Counted from the first letter of the stretch, positions 33,938 to 44,721 are shown. The stretch: DNA of 64,000 nucleotides from Saposhnikovia divaricata (GCA_036435485.1 CM071597.1:52373881-52437880); one strand, 5' to 3'. Notes: a model not told the origin generated them from the sequence alone. A program made the numbers and translations.

Positions 33938-35361
33938 TGAAAGGCATATGACTCAGCCTATTTGTAGTTCGAGGATCCTAATCCAATTAAACTAGATTGT
34001 AATAAGTAAATAATATCAACTGTCACAGGAATCTCAAAAGATGATAACCGTCAGAAGAAAAATCAACAAGTCAATCTATAGTTTTGATGTTTTACACTGG
34101 AAGAAGATTCAGATATCTGATCAGGCCTCAAGGTAGCATTGAAACAAGTGGATTCATTTACGAAGACAGAGATTTCTATTAGTGACAAGAAACAATTTCA
34201 GTACCGAATGATTGATGAGAGTGAAGAGTATAAAAGACCACAGTGTTAAAAGTCACAATGAAGAACAGAGATTGGAGTTAGTCGTTCATGAACCAGACAG
34301 TACATCGAACGTCAACATCATGCCAGTGTATGTTCCTTATTATAATTACGTGGTTTTCAGCGGAGTATTGACTATTAAAAAATTTATATTAATTCTATTT
34401 TAATTAATTAAGTCAAGTAATTAAGTTAATAAATAAATTAATTCTATCAGAATTAATATATTTGTTAAAGTGATTATTAGATTAATTAAATAAGAATTAA
34501 TATGAAAAAGAATTAATTAGTTAAATGATTTTTTATAAGTCATTTAATTAATTATAAGCTGAAAAATATGATGATATAACTATCAAACTGATAGTTATAC
34601 CGATAGTCATATTCAGTTAAATGGAGATAGTCATATTCAGTTAAATGGAGATAGTCATATTCAGTTAAATGGAGATAGTCATATTTCATTCAATTGGTAA
34701 GTTATAACGAATGTTATATTCATTTGGTAAGTCATACCGAATGTTATATTGACTAGTTAAGTTATACCGAAAGTTATATTTAAGCTGGACAGTCATATTA
34801 CATTGATTTGATAGTCATACCGATTGTCATATTAATGTAAAATGATTGTCATATCAGTTTAAATCAAGTAGTATGACTATGGCTGTGTATATAAGGCAGA
34901 AGAGTGCAGAATGAAAAGAAGCAGTCGAACCAAACAAGAAGAAAATTCACAGCAGCCTATTTCTCTCTCTCTCAAACTCAAGAACACCTTCAAATTTAAT
35001 TCTGTAAATTCAAGTTCATCTCAGTTGTAATATTCTATCCGTTGGAACTTGTTTACTTGTGATTCTTGTACTACTAGCGAATTAAGTTTCCTAGTTCACA
35101 AATTGATATCTTGATTTTATTAACTAAATTAACAAAGTTCATGTTGAATTTTCTAATTAGTTATTAATCCCTTGATAATCATTTGGACTGATTTTGTAAC
35201 ACCCCTCAAGTTAATATATTGCTATATTCAACTTGAAATTTGTGTTATATTATTCCGCACAAAAATATTCGTTTAAGGTAAAATTATTTAACGAATAAAT
35301 TTTGAGAAAATGGTATAGATTGTATTCAACCCCCCCTTCTACAATCTTAACGGACCTAACA
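33938..35361 (+). repeat. 3' LTR of copia 1
   Basis: 1424 bp, TG...CA, followed by ATCAT. At every site that distinguishes it from the 5' LTR, its base is shared with the solo LTR at 46358-47781. Confidence 0.93.
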
Positions 35362-35968
35362 ATCATTAATATATACCCAAAAATATTACATCATATTTTT
35401 CAATTATTAATAAAAATATATTAAAAATCTGTATACGTTGTTTATAATAAGGAAACATTAGTATAATCCGTAAACATGAGTATATTAAATTAAAATTCAT
35501 TAATTAAAATAATCTATACTAATATATAAATTTCGAAACATTGAAAGTTTTGGTACCTGTTTTTTTGTACTAAGTGAATTTACTTATTTACCCTTCATTA
35601 TAAAGAAAAATATATATGATATCTATACTATTAAAATTCCTAAAATAAATAATAACATAATATGATTAATGGTAAGTAGTCGATTGCTTTTTTTCACAAT
35701 TACTTTTAATCGAAAATATTACCTTTTATAAACACCTACTAATCTTACAATCACAAATATCTATACTATTATATAAAAGCCGAAACAATAAAAGAGTTCT
35801 GGTATCTGTTTTTTGTTACTAAGTGAATTTATTTATTTACCCTTCATTATAAAGAAAAATATATATGATATCTATACTACTAAAACTCCTAAAATAAATA
35901 ATAACATAATATAATTAATGGTAAATAGTCGATTGCCTTTTTTCACATTTACTTTTAATTGAAGATAT

Positions 35969-37334
35969 TGAAAATACACCTAGAGAGGGGGGGTGAATAG
36001 GTGTTATGACTAACAATGATCAAATAAAAAAACTGTCTAAAATTTTACTCTGGCAGCTAGCTGGATGAAATAAATTAGTGAATAAGCAGCTAGCTGAGTT
36101 AACTTGATTTGGCAGATTAACAAATAAGCAGCTAGCTGTGATATGCAATGCAGAAGGACAAAAGTGCAGTAAGTAAAGAACACCAAGAATTTTAGCTAGG
36201 TTCGACCCCTAATCTTCTATGGTCTACGTCCTAGTCCCTTACCAACTTGGTAAGAGAATATATTATTGATCACAATTAAATCCAATTACAAGACACAATA
36301 ATATATCTCCCTTATCACCCAGTTACTGACTGCAGCTAGCTGGAACCCCTTGTTTCTTGAACACAGCTCTCTAAGCTCTATACTAAACCAAGTATAAACT
36401 TCTCTAGCCTAATGCTCCTTGAACCCTGGTTCCACAAGCTTGACAAACCAGCAACTACCAACTTTACAAGTTGAACAATACAAGGATGAATTAAATAAAT
36501 ACAACTCAAAAGATTTGAACTCTCTAAACTGTATATACGATATAATACACGAGCTTTTTGAAGTATATGTGCTGAGTTGTTTTCTTGATGCTTGAATATT
36601 GTTTGTATGTTTTTCTCTTGGTTCGTACCTGTGAAGAACATTCATACAAGTATATATAGTGAAGTAAAGAAACTAGAATTAAAGATGCAAACTTGTAACG
36701 GTCTTGAATAGCATTTCTCACGTTTCAAGATTTGTTCCATTAATTCTACTTCTAACGTTCACAATCAGTTTAAACAATAATTCTTACTCAGAAAATAATT
36801 TAGTTTAGAAATGGAGAGATAAGAATGTTTAAGAGGAAAGAAACCGTTAGAGAGAAACTTGAAGAAGATAAAGAATATGAAAGAATATGATAATGAGTGC
36901 ATGTAATTCTTTACAATCTTTAACCAAGACAACAGTTGGTGGAGGATAGGAATAAAGCATAAATGATATTAAATAAGAGCATGCTTGGAAAGTAAGCACA
37001 TGGGTTGCCTTTTTTAAGAACATTAAAGAATTCAAAGATTCCTTTTTCTAAGAAAGTATTGTTTTAGAAATACTTTTGAAATTATGTCATGTTATTAATA
37101 TATAAAAAACCGTTCATGCCACTTTTGCAATTATAAGCATAATAAAATCATTTATTCGAATACTTGTGAAACTGGACAGACTGCCAGCCAGCTTGCTGAG
37201 TTGAACTGTCAGCTAGCTGAGTTACCCTGTTTTTCTCATAAAATTTTATATGAGGTAATCCTGCAAAACAAAATTAGTCTAATGCAGAATCCAGCTTGCT
37301 TACTAAGTATGATCATCAAAATCATAGAGTTTCA
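35969..37334 (-). repeat. 3' LTR of copia 2
   Basis: 1366 bp. It holds five perfect CAGCTAGCTG palindromes (36054, 36087, 36129, 36333, 37210) and one CAGCTTGCTG (37189). On the - strand a TATA-like word (ctatatatactt) lies near 36650. The small frames inside recur in the other LTR and are not genes. Confidence 0.93.
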
Positions 37335-37348
37335 ATCTCCCCCTTTTT
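37335..37348 (-). promoter_or_regulatory. Polypurine tract of copia 2
   Basis: On the - strand AAAAAGGGGGAGAT directly precedes the 3' LTR. Confidence 0.85.
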
Positions 37349-37678
37349 GATGATTATACACCAATTTTTAGGAGAGATGAAAACAAACTCCCCCTGAGTC
37401 TAGCAACCTTATAAACATATAACAATTTGATAAAAACCAAGGGTAATACACAAGGATAACTTAAGAAAGATCAAAACCAACACATGACAGATAAGCACAT
37501 AAATAACACATGTTCTCAAACCAAAATATCCCACATAATAGGTTCAGATATACATAATTCTTAAACACATAAACAGGTTCATAGGTTCTTAAAAACTTAA
37601 ACAAGTTCACAGGTGCATAGACATCATATCATATCATCCTAAAAAGTTCTCCCCCTTAATCATAAAAAGGAAAAAAAC

Positions 37679-38131
37679 TTAAGAGTCCTTATCCTCATCA
37701 TCAACTTGAGCATTCTCAGCTTGAACCACCCCAGAAGCAGCCACAATTGGTGCATCCACACTTTCTTTGAGCACATCTTCGGTAGCAGCATTTGCAAGGT
37801 CATTAAGCCCTTGTGCATCAGAGACAGTGGCAGAGAATAAACCAGTGCGAGTTGAGGTAGACGGACGTGGACCAGCAACAATGTCACGAAGGAAGGAAAG
37901 TTCATCAGCCATATCAGTTACCTTATCAGTCAACACTTTCAGGGCAGCTCGAATTTCCTTCATGTTTTCAGAATGGCCAGCCTCAGTCCTACTCTCACTT
38001 TCCAACAATGCAGGGGATGGGATTGGAGGTGGAGGAGGTTCCATTCGAATTACATTACCATCAGAATCCAACTTCAAATGAGATTGCAACAAGCTCTTAG
38101 CATCCAGAAATTCTTTAGCAAGCTCACACTC
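37679..38131 (-). CDS. Copia 2 accessory protein, C-terminal part after a frameshift
   Basis: The frame is open from about 38131 down to 37679, with its first ATG at 38092. It holds a coiled coil (MKEIRAALKVLTDKVTDMAD), a Pro-rich stretch and an acidic end. It follows the N-terminal part in another frame; the break falls at a run of seven A on the - strand (about 38136-38142), where one base appears to be missing. Confidence 0.65.
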   Translation of the reverse strand, partial: ECELAKEFLDAKSLLQSHLKLDSDGNVIRMEPPPPPIPSPALLESESRTEAGHSENMKEIRAALKVLTDKVTDMADELSFLRDIVAGPRPSTSTRTGLFSATVSDAQGLNDLANAATEDVLKESVDAPIVAASGVVQAENAQVDDEDKDS

Positions 38132-38132
38132 T

Positions 38133-39011
38133 TCATTTTTTTAAGTCAATACCATACCATTCAAAAATTCTAGTCAATAAACAGCCATAAGGGAGGCTTG
38201 GAGAGGTATGTGGCTCGAATACATCCAACATATTTTTCAAGATAAGTCCAGCCAGGTTGAATGGCTTCTCAGAGAGTAACATAGCCACCACAGAAACATC
38301 TTGACCCGCAAAATTCGAACGACTACCAGTACGAGGGTTTACATTATCGATACACATCTTAAACAACACATGACTGATAGGGGTCACAATGGAAGTAGTT
38401 GGAGGGGCATAAACAAGTAAACCATCTAAACCACGAATCAATCTCAACTGGTCCAATTCAGTAAAATTTGGAAATTCAGTAGGACCCTTTTTGGTTGTGA
38501 TAGAAACAGACGATGGTTTCTCAATTCCAAGGATATCATTCAAAACATTAGTAGTTAACATTAGTTTTTGACCACGAACTACCGAAGAAAAGACCATTGG
38601 TTTGACAATAACAAGGTTTGAATAAAACTCATAGACAAGAGATGGATAACATTCTCGGGGTAAATCTTTGATAAAGGAATCAAACCCTAATTTAGAGAAA
38701 TAAGCAAGAGCCCCGCATTTGACATAGGAGTTACCTGCAATTGGGCGTCCAAAAACGATTCGACGGTTGGCCAGATCGAGTTGCTTGAACCTGGATTCTA
38801 GTTCTTCATTTGTAAACTTAATTCCATACTTGGTTCTCTTAGCAGGCGTGCCATCCTTAAGCCCAGATTTCTGAACTTCCGACATTTCATCTCCGCTGTC
38901 GACTTGAACCCTATCAATGTCATCTTCTTCATCAAAGAGCCTTTTGTTCTGCCCTTTCTGTGTTTTGGGGACAGAGATTGGAGTTTTCTTGGAGGATCTG
39001 GTTTTGCCCAT
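38133..39011 (-). CDS. Copia 2 accessory protein, N-terminal part
   Basis: 292 aa from the ATG at 39011, about 430 bp downstream of the pol stop and in the same orientation. It starts with a basic segment (MGKTRSSKKTPISVPKTQKG). It then has the plant putative-transposon type domain: LVYEFYSNL, VVRGQKLMLTTNVLNDILGI, and a helical part ending LPYGCLLTRIFEWYGIDL. The layout parallels the accessory ORF of copia 1 (the VFNAALGLP segment, then YPRFLTLIF). No membrane segment is seen. It ends at a frameshift in an A-run. Function unknown. Confidence 0.75.
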   Translation of the reverse strand: MGKTRSSKKTPISVPKTQKGQNKRLFDEEDDIDRVQVDSGDEMSEVQKSGLKDGTPAKRTKYGIKFTNEELESRFKQLDLANRRIVFGRPIAGNSYVKCGALAYFSKLGFDSFIKDLPRECYPSLVYEFYSNLVIVKPMVFSSVVRGQKLMLTTNVLNDILGIEKPSSVSITTKKGPTEFPNFTELDQLRLIRGLDGLLVYAPPTTSIVTPISHVLFKMCIDNVNPRTGSRSNFAGQDVSVVAMLLSEKPFNLAGLILKNMLDVFEPHTSPSLPYGCLLTRIFEWYGIDLKK

Positions 39012-39438
39012 GGTGAGATTTGGTGTCGAAGAGAGAGAGAAATGGTAAGAGCGGCTAGAAACCCTAAACTAGATTTGGGAATAGTTTGATGATATCTCAA
39101 GAGTCGGATTGGAATGTATTAAGTAATTCTCTTTTATTAATTAAGGGGAAAAACTTACTTATTAAAATAAAAAATCATTTTATCCCGACATATAACATAT
39201 TTCACCAATAGCATAGAATAAGGTACTAAGTATAAATAAATAAAGAGAAATCACAGAGACATATTTCAATGCATAAATTAAACAATTAACTTTAACTCAG
39301 TACTAAAAAAAATTAAACAAATAGCACAAAACCATTGAGCATGAAATTGTACATAATATCATAAGAATGTACCGAATTTCCATGGCAGCTAGCTGGCTAG
39401 ACATAAAAGATTTCCATCCTTCCATAGCAGCTGGCTGG

Positions 39439-40752
39439 CTAGACATTACACATGCCTAATTCTCTACGCAGCACAGAGAAACGCTCCTCAGCTAGTGGCT
39501 TTGTGAAGATGTCAGCTAGCTGGTACTCTGTACTTACAAAGATTAGCTCAATTTTTCCCTTTGCAACATTGTCTCTCAAGAAATGATGTCGAACATCAAT
39601 ATGCTTTGTTCTTGAGTGATTCACTGGATTCTTTGATATGTTGATAGTGCTTGTATTGTCACAATAAATGGGGACTTTGCCACATTTAATTCCAAAATCT
39701 AGAAGTGTTTGTCTCATCCATAGCATTTGAGAACAACAACTTCCAGCTGCTAAATACTCCCCGTCAGCTGTGGATAATGCAACAGAAGTTTGCTTCTTGC
39801 TTTGCCAAGATACTAAACTCTGTCCTAAGAATGCACAAACACCACTTGTACTCTTTCGATCAGTTTGACAACCTGCATAATCTGCATCACTATACCCAAC
39901 AAGATCAAATGCATTTGTGATTGGATAAAATAAACCAAGAGTAGTAGTTCCACTTAAATATTTAAAAATTCTTTTAATAGCATTCAAGTGAGATTCTTTT
40001 GGTTGAGCTTGAAACCTAGCACAAACACATACACTATACATAATATCAGGTCTAGAGGCTGTAAGATATAATAAACTACCAATCAAACCTCTATACTTTC
40101 GAACATCTACATCTTTACCTCTTTCATCTGCAGCCAGCTTGCTGGCAGAACCCATAGGTGTAGATTTTGCCTTGATATTCTCATATCCAAACTTCTTTAG
40201 CAAGTTCTTGATGTATTTGGACTGATGTACATATATTCCATCTTGAGTTTGCTTGATTTGGAGCCCCAAAAAGTAGTTGAGCTCACCCATCATACTCATG
40301 TCAAACTCACTATGCATGCACTTAGAAAACCACTTGCACATCTTATCATTAGTTGATCCAAATATAATATCATCTACATATATTTGCACAACTAGAATAT
40401 CATTACCAGTAAGTTTAGTAAACAATGTAGGATCGATTTTTCCTCGAATGAACCCATTCTTTATCAAAAACTTACTTAGCCTTTCATACCAAGATCTAGG
40501 AGCTTGTCGTAATCCATATAATGCCTTCTTCAATTTGTAAACATAATTAGGAAATTTGTCACTCTCAAATCCAGGAGGTTGCTTGACAAATACTTCTTCT
40601 TTCAAGTATCCATTAAGAAATGCACTTTTCACGTCCATTTGATATAGCTTGAACTTCTTGAAGCATGCAAATGAGAGTAGCATTCTTATTGACTCTAGCC
40701 TTGCAACCGGAGCATAAGTTTCATCAAAATCGATTCCCTCTTGTTGATTATA
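39439..40752 (-). CDS. pol: Copia 2 pol: reverse transcriptase and RNase H, after an in-frame stop
   Basis: Same frame as the upstream pol part, separated only by the TGA at 40753-40755. Visible motifs are QEGIDFDETYAPVARLES, KLYQMDVKSAFLNG and catalytic VQIYVDDIIFGST. RNase H shows the SDADYAGCQTDRKSTSG segment and LSTADGEYLAA. The closing QLADIFTKPL box overlaps one of the CAGCTAGCTG palindromes (39513-39522). The first ATG in this part is at 40683, but the reading frame belongs to the polyprotein. Confidence 0.92.
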   Translation of the reverse strand, partial: YNQQEGIDFDETYAPVARLESIRMLLSFACFKKFKLYQMDVKSAFLNGYLKEEVFVKQPPGFESDKFPNYVYKLKKALYGLRQAPRSWYERLSKFLIKNGFIRGKIDPTLFTKLTGNDILVVQIYVDDIIFGSTNDKMCKWFSKCMHSEFDMSMMGELNYFLGLQIKQTQDGIYVHQSKYIKNLLKKFGYENIKAKSTPMGSASKLAADERGKDVDVRKYRGLIGSLLYLTASRPDIMYSVCVCARFQAQPKESHLNAIKRIFKYLSGTTTLGLFYPITNAFDLVGYSDADYAGCQTDRKSTSGVCAFLGQSLVSWQSKKQTSVALSTADGEYLAAGSCCSQMLWMRQTLLDFGIKCGKVPIYCDNTSTINISKNPVNHSRTKHIDVRHHFLRDNVAKGKIELIFVSTEYQLADIFTKPLAEERFSVLRRELGMCNV

Positions 40753-42729
40753 TCATTGAGCAACAAGCCTTGCTTTATTTCTAGTAACCGTTCCTTCTTC
40801 ATCAACTTTATTCTTGAACACCCATTTAGTTCCAATGATTGAAGCATCTTTAGGTGGCTCTACAAGTTCCCAAACATCACATCTTTCAAATTGATTAAGT
40901 TCTTCTTGCATTGCCATGATCCAATTTTCATCTTTCAGTGCTTCATTGACATTCTTTGGTTCCTCTTGAGCTAGGAAGGCAGAAAATGCACAAAAGTTAG
41001 CTTGGCTTCTCCTTGTCTCGATGCCTTCTGATTTATCACCAATAATCAACTCTGGAGGATGATTCTTTACTGTCCTTGTTGACTTTGGAAAATGATGATG
41101 AGCCATAACTTCTTCATTGGCTCTAATTCTCTTGGATGGAGGAGGGGATTCATCCCCATTATAAATTGGCATCTTTTCTTGTGATCTCTGGCCTCTAGAT
41201 TCTTCCAATGTGAGTTTTGACACCTTATCACAAGTTTCATCTACTGGAGGAGAGATTTCAGCTTGATTATCATTAGCTGAACTTGATTCAGTTTCTACTG
41301 CAGCTCGCTGGGTTGCTGCATTTCCTGAGTCTGCTTCATTGGCAGCTCGCTGAGTTGCTGTATTTTTGGAATCTGCTTCTTTGTCAGCTAGCTGAGTTGC
41401 TGTATCTGACCTTGGCAGCTCGCTGGCATCATTTGAACCTGCAATATCTTCCTCATCTCTTGACAGATCAACATTAGATTCTTGAAATGAGACATCAATT
41501 GACTCTTCAACAGTACGTTTAGATATATTATAAACTCTATATGCACGACTTGTTGTAGAATAACCCAAAAATATAGCTTCATATGATTTGGCATCAAATT
41601 TACCATCTCTATCAATGGATTTGAGTACAAAGCACCTGGATCCAAAGACCTTGAAGTAGCCTATGTTTGGCTTCTTGTTCTTTAGCAATTCATAAGGAGT
41701 CTTGTTGAGAATAGGTCTGATTAGAACTCTGTTAAGAACATAGCTAGCTGTGTTCACTGCTTCTGCCCAGAAACTCCTTGGCAGCTTGCTTTCTTGCAGC
41801 AATGTTCTAGCTGTTTCTTGCAATGACCTGTTCTTTCTCTCCACAACTCCATTTTGTTGTGGGGTTCTTGGAGCAGAGAATTCATGTGAAATGCCTCTAT
41901 CTTCACAATATGAGATAAAGTCCTTTTGGAATTCACCACCTCGATCACTCCTTATTCTCACAAGTCTTAACTTAAACTTGTTCTCAAGTAACTTAATTAG
42001 CTTTTCAAATTCACTGAAAGCACAATCTTTAGTACGAAGAAACAATACCCAAGTATATCTAGAATAATCATCTACTATAACAAATGCATATTGTTTACCT
42101 CCAATGCTTTTATATGCTTCCGGACCAAATAAATCTAAATGAAGTAGTTCTAAAGGTTTAGAAGTTGATACCATCTTCTTTGATTTATGTGGAGTCCTGA
42201 TTTGTTTGCCTAATTGGCAAGCCGAACAAGTTTCCATTTTGACATACTTCAATTTTGGCAATCCTCTAACTAGCTTCTTCGAAGACAGCTTGCTGAGTAA
42301 GTCCATATGAGCATGTCCAAGCCTTCTATGCCAAATTTCTGGATTTGAATCAACAGCAGCTAGACAACAAGATGAATCCTGCATTTCAAAGTCCAAAATA
42401 TATATATTTCCTTCCCTTCTAGCAACTAGGGGGACTTTGTTAGTGCCAACAATAATAGTACACTTTTCCTTATCAAAAAGAACAGAATGTCCATCATCAT
42501 ATAACTGACTTACACTAAGCAAATTATATTTAAGACCTTGAACATATTGTACTTTATCAATAGAAATGACACTATTACCAATCTTCCCTTTCCCAAGAAT
42601 CTGGAGTGTTTTGCTATCACCAATGGTGACATTTCCACCCTTTTTCTTACTGAGAGACAGGAATTGTGATTTATCACCACTCATATGTCTTGTGCATCCA
42701 CTATCCAAAATCCATTGATTTGATCTCAC
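40753..42729 (-). CDS. pol: Copia 2 pol: protease, integrase and start of reverse transcriptase
   Basis: 658 aa to the in-frame TGA at 40753-40755, where a Gly codon is usual (the ARLVAQ-G-Y motif of copia reverse transcriptases), so one base change would explain it. Protease WILDSGCTRHMSGD is near the start. Zinc domain (HRRLGHAH, CSACQLGK). Integrase core LLHLDLFGPEA, RSDRGGEF, QQNGVVERKNRSL. A linker carries three imperfect NTATQ/AATQRA-type repeats. It begins in frame with gag but behind two stops (TGA at 42772, then TAG near 42748), so gag and pol are separate ORFs. Confidence 0.92.
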   Translation of the reverse strand: MRSNQWILDSGCTRHMSGDKSQFLSLSKKKGGNVTIGDSKTLQILGKGKIGNSVISIDKVQYVQGLKYNLLSVSQLYDDGHSVLFDKEKCTIIVGTNKVPLVARREGNIYILDFEMQDSSCCLAAVDSNPEIWHRRLGHAHMDLLSKLSSKKLVRGLPKLKYVKMETCSACQLGKQIRTPHKSKKMVSTSKPLELLHLDLFGPEAYKSIGGKQYAFVIVDDYSRYTWVLFLRTKDCAFSEFEKLIKLLENKFKLRLVRIRSDRGGEFQKDFISYCEDRGISHEFSAPRTPQQNGVVERKNRSLQETARTLLQESKLPRSFWAEAVNTASYVLNRVLIRPILNKTPYELLKNKKPNIGYFKVFGSRCFVLKSIDRDGKFDAKSYEAIFLGYSTTSRAYRVYNISKRTVEESIDVSFQESNVDLSRDEEDIAGSNDASELPRSDTATQLADKEADSKNTATQRAANEADSGNAATQRAAVETESSSANDNQAEISPPVDETCDKVSKLTLEESRGQRSQEKMPIYNGDESPPPSKRIRANEEVMAHHHFPKSTRTVKNHPPELIIGDKSEGIETRRSQANFCAFSAFLAQEEPKNVNEALKDENWIMAMQEELNQFERCDVWELVEPPKDASIIGTKWVFKNKVDEEGTVTRNKARLVAQ

Positions 42730-42771
42730 TTTGACAACAAGACATACCTACAAAACAAATAAAGAGCCAAC

Positions 42772-44721
42772 TCAACGTTTTGGTACCCATATTTGCTTGG
42801 GTCCAGAATGGTTAGTTGATAGAACATATAAAACATTTAAATCAGATTTCTTGATCCACATTTGGATCACTTTAGAAGCTGTATTTCTTGTTCCATCTGT
42901 TCTGTCAGCTAGTTGCCTGTGACCTGTCTGTCTGTTCCAGCTAGCTGGGTTGGCATTCTGAATTTTGCAATGATTTGCCAAATGGCCTTTATTTCCACAT
43001 TTATGGCAAATTCTCCATGGCATGGCATAGTCATAGGGGATTCCATGTTTGCCATCATACTTTAGAGGTGTTTTGGAAGCCGATCCAACTCCTTCTCTTT
43101 CGATTGGAACTTTTGCATATCTCATCATTGTTTTGAGAGTATCTTCTCCTTGAATGAATTTTCCCATTCCTTTCTGGAGGTCCTTGATTTCCGTTTCCAA
43201 TTCTTTGATTCTTTCAGCTTGTTGAGATATTTCCTTTGAGCATGATTCCCTTGGACTAAATGCCTCTAAACATGCATCTTGAGCCTCTATTTCTGTTCTC
43301 AGCTCGCTGAGTTCCTTCATAAGTGTATCATTTCTCTTGACAAGAACTTTGTTTTTCCCTTCAAGCTGGGATATCTCAGCCTTAAGATCAGTAAGCTTTT
43401 GAGCATGATTTGTAGCAGGTGTCTTCTCATCCATTAACTCAGATATGATCTTCTTAAGTTGAGTATTTTTCTTCTTGAGTTTATCATTCTCATATCTTAA
43501 TTCTTCAACCACTTCATTTGATAGATTACTATGATCCTGCATGGTTAATTCATCTGACTTTGAGGAATGAGAATACATATCAGAAAAATAATTTACCTCA
43601 CTATTGTTGTCATCCGAATCCGAGACATCACTATCTACAAGGCCATCTTGAAAAATTCCTTGAGCATTATTCTCATCATCAAGACCAACAAGAGCTAGGT
43701 TCACCATCTCATCACTTGATTCATTATCAGAATCCGAATTTTCATCATCACTCCATGTCAAAAATGCCTTAGCTTTCTTTTTGTCTTTAGAGGCAGCTAG
43801 CTGCTTCTGCTTATTTTTCAGCTTGTAGCAGTCTCTTTTGTAGTGACCTTTCTTGCCACATTCAAAACATGCTTCCTCTTTGACATCTTTCTTTGTTCCA
43901 GAAGCTCTACCTTTCTCCTTCTTTAACTTGTTTCTTAAGTCAAGCATCTTCTTGATTTTTCTGGATAAAAGTGCTAATTCTTCATCAGAATCTGATTCTG
44001 ATTCTGAATCCAGCTTGCTGCTACTGGAATGCAAAGCTAAATTCTTCATCTTTTCAAATGGAGCCTTGACTGATTCCATCTTGCTACTATTGATTTTGCT
44101 TTCAAATTGTTCCAATTCTGCAAATACGGCCAAATGATCCATAGAATCAATGGAGGGACTTGATTCCAATGCAGTGACTTTAGCTTCGAATATAAATGGA
44201 ACTGCACTTAGAATTTTCATGTTGATTTCATCTTGAGGAATGGTTTTTCCAAGTCTCTTCAGAGTGTTGATAGTGATTTGAAACCTTGCTTGGCTCTCTT
44301 TGATAGTTTCACCATTCTTGAGCTTGAAATTTCCGAAGTCATTCATCAATTTGCTAAGTTTAACTTTTCTCAAAGTTTTCGAACCTTCGTGATAGGATTC
44401 CAAAGCATCCCACATTTCTTTTGCTGTTTTTAGAGAGGATACCTTGTCATATTCAGATTGATCAAGTGCATTCATTATGGAGTTTCTTGCTTCTCCATTA
44501 TAACCACACTTGATAATCTCATCGAGGGTGAGATCATCAACATCTTTTGGTTCGTTTTTGTCATTGAGAAATTCATAGTTCCCTTTCTGCACAACTCTTA
44601 GAACCAGAGGTTTCTTGGACAAATAAGTCTCCATTCTGCATTTCCACCAACTATAGTTTTCTGATCCAGTGAGAAGTGGAGCCTTATAATCCGACCTGCC
44701 TTCTAGGTAATTGTCAGCCAT
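42772..44721 (-). CDS. gag: Copia 2 gag
   Basis: 649 aa, uninterrupted, with its ATG 58 bases inside the 5' LTR edge. The N-terminal copia gag core starts APLLTGSENYSWWKCRMETY. A first zinc knuckle CFECGKKGHYKRDC is near residue 287, followed by an acidic Ser/Asp-rich stretch, then a long coiled coil (about 400-530). A second zinc knuckle CHKCGNKGHLANHC is near residue 580, and the protein ends QIWVPKR. Two knuckles and a long coiled coil make it larger than the usual copia gag, as in Sirevirus-like elements. It is the reference for reading the broken gag of copia 1. Confidence 0.9.
   Translation of the reverse strand: MADNYLEGRSDYKAPLLTGSENYSWWKCRMETYLSKKPLVLRVVQKGNYEFLNDKNEPKDVDDLTLDEIIKCGYNGEARNSIMNALDQSEYDKVSSLKTAKEMWDALESYHEGSKTLRKVKLSKLMNDFGNFKLKNGETIKESQARFQITINTLKRLGKTIPQDEINMKILSAVPFIFEAKVTALESSPSIDSMDHLAVFAELEQFESKINSSKMESVKAPFEKMKNLALHSSSSKLDSESESDSDEELALLSRKIKKMLDLRNKLKKEKGRASGTKKDVKEEACFECGKKGHYKRDCYKLKNKQKQLAASKDKKKAKAFLTWSDDENSDSDNESSDEMVNLALVGLDDENNAQGIFQDGLVDSDVSDSDDNNSEVNYFSDMYSHSSKSDELTMQDHSNLSNEVVEELRYENDKLKKKNTQLKKIISELMDEKTPATNHAQKLTDLKAEISQLEGKNKVLVKRNDTLMKELSELRTEIEAQDACLEAFSPRESCSKEISQQAERIKELETEIKDLQKGMGKFIQGEDTLKTMMRYAKVPIEREGVGSASKTPLKYDGKHGIPYDYAMPWRICHKCGNKGHLANHCKIQNANPASWNRQTGHRQLADRTDGTRNTASKVIQMWIKKSDLNVLYVLSTNHSGPKQIWVPKR

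Larger units (their letters stand above)
21733..35361 (+). mobile_element. Copia 1: Ty1/copia retrotransposon of 13.6 kb with a large accessory ORF
   Basis: It has 1424-bp LTRs (21733-23156 and 33938-35361), a tRNA-Met-type primer site, gag, pol in the copia order (protease, integrase, reverse transcriptase, RNase H), a 1074-aa accessory ORF and a polypurine tract. The target duplication ATCAT is perfect (21728-21732 and 35362-35366). Among plant copia elements, an extra ORF between pol and the 3' LTR is known for Sireviruses, hence that tentative placement. gag and pol contain frameshifts, so this copy is not autonomous as read. I see about six LTR differences, so it is young. Confidence 0.93.
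21069..35512 (+). repeat. Helitron tandem unit U2, interrupted by copia 1
   Basis: Starts tctatactaatatataaatt 810 bp after U1, with a second internal start at 21316. It is interrupted at 21733 by copia 1 and resumes at 35362 (including the duplicated ATCAT), ending at 35512. Confidence 0.9.

Noticed and set aside
36378..37035. Small - strand frames in the copia 2 LTR
   Set aside because: They recur in the other LTR (45219-45845) and are LTR sequence.
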